From assembly GCF_018598175.1 (NCBI RefSeq), contig NZ_JAHESE010000016.1, positions 62,001 to 126,000 of the forward strand: a stretch of DNA of 64,000 bases, read 5' to 3'. Shown one piece after another: positions 63,570 to 64,000 of the stretch (position 1 is the stretch's first letter; every line of letters starts with the position of its first letter). Origin of the DNA: Dawidia cretensis (GTDB lineage: Bacteria; Bacteroidota; Bacteroidia; Cytophagales; Cyclobacteriaceae). The position numbers and the translations under genes were made by a program. Below the pieces are notes generated by a model, which was not told the origin of the DNA, searched no databases, and saw only the letters and a list, made by a program, of their open reading frames with translations.

Positions 63570-64000
63570 ATGGAAATAGTATTGTTGATAATAGGTCTCG
63601 CCATCGGCGCCCTCGCCGCATGGTTCATTGCCAAATACAAATTCACCGCCGAAACCCAAAGCTTTTCCGGCCCGCTCCTGGCCGAACAAGAGCGTAGCAA
63701 AGCTTTGCAATCGCAATCGCAAGTACTCAAGCTCGAGCTCGACACCGAACGCGCTCGCCTCCTGGAAATGAATCACAAGCTCGCCGCCGCGCAAGCCGAC
63801 CACCGCAACTTGCAAGAACGTTTGCAAGAGCAGCGCAAGGAAATGGAAGCGCTCAACGAAAAGTTTGCGTTACAATTTAAGAATCTCGCCAACGACATCT
63901 TTGAAGAAAAGAGCAAAAAGTTCACGGAGCAAAACCGCACAAACCTTTTCGACATCCTCAAGCCGCTCGGCGAAAAGATCACCGACTTTGAAAAGCGCGT
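63570..64000 (+). CDS. rmuC: DNA recombination protein RmuC, N-terminal part (cut by window end)
   Basis: The first 143 residues of a RmuC-type protein, open to the window end. An N-terminal membrane helix (LLIIGLAIGALAAWFIAKY) is followed by a long coiled coil rich in Q, E, L, K and R (ALQSQSQVLKLELDTERARL). It then reaches FALQFKNLANDIFEEKSKKF and FDILKPLGEKITDFEKR, which match the entry to the RmuC nuclease-like core. RmuC limits inversion recombination in E. coli; the mechanism is still debated. Confidence 0.9.
   Translation, partial: MEIVLLIIGLAIGALAAWFIAKYKFTAETQSFSGPLLAEQERSKALQSQSQVLKLELDTERARLLEMNHKLAAAQADHRNLQERLQEQRKEMEALNEKFALQFKNLANDIFEEKSKKFTEQNRTNLFDILKPLGEKITDFEKR

Noticed and set aside
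63246-63827. N-terminal extension of the rocD frame
   Set aside because: The extra 194 codons overlap rmuC in antisense and have no aminotransferase similarity; rocD starts at 63245.

Overview
The window is a stretch of a Bacteroidota chromosome, most likely Cytophagales. The signs are a T9SS sorting tail, a SusC/TonB-type receptor with a DUF4249 partner, many carboxypeptidase-like regulatory domains, a 938-residue CarB, the sigma / zinc anti-sigma / gmk / nadD block, and promoters with the Bacteroidota -7 box TAnnTTTG. By eye the GC content is about 50%. Gene content resembles soil Cytophagales of the Chryseolinea/Ohtaekwangia kind, but that placement is inference. No rRNA, tRNA, CRISPR array, transposase, integrase or phage gene was seen.

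Layout. 0-13 kb is core housekeeping: an mltG-thioesterase-BrkB operon (-), a YciO-like gene and an SMP-30 protein (+), a tdk-porZ-recO operon (-), a two-domain unknown protein, then two divergent ECF sigma / anti-sigma pairs. One anti-sigma is fused to a TonB C-terminal domain; the other leads into gmk and nadD. 13-24 kb holds a DUF5686 outer-membrane protein, a secA-SPOR lipoprotein-AsmA operon (-), and DUF4834-dapF (-). 24-27.4 kb holds a non-coding region with two strong hairpins and a possible 30-codon ORF, then carB without its allosteric domain. 27.5-32 kb is a three-gene sugar-oxidation cluster (GMC oxidoreductase, double DUF1080 3-keto-disaccharide hydrolase, Tat-exported Gfo/Idh/MocA oxidoreductase) closed by a strong terminator; it is the most distinctive metabolic unit. 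32-38 kb has a DUF4440-like protein, a MacB/FtsX-type permease without its ATPase, a lipoprotein, homogentisate dioxygenase and a 67-residue protein. 38-48 kb has an RluD-type synthase, DUF3253, two pairs of tandem paralogues of unknown function, a MATE transporter, an unknown exported protein, a Rieske protein, an M20 amidohydrolase and a secreted barrel-like protein.

48-64 kb has a cyclase-PAP2-acyl-CoA dehydrogenase group (-), a YugP-like zinc peptidase, a TPR histidine kinase, the TonB receptor/DUF4249 pair with an NTF2-like gene, a malic enzyme-cupin-regulatory-domain operon (-), rlmB, rocD and the start of rmuC, cut by the window end.

No entirely new defence or mobile system is evident. 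The items most worth following are the 3-keto-glycoside cluster, the sigma/TonB fusion, the two tandem paralogue pairs, the inverted operator-like motifs before the TonB receptor, and the small ORF/RNA locus near 24.3 kb.
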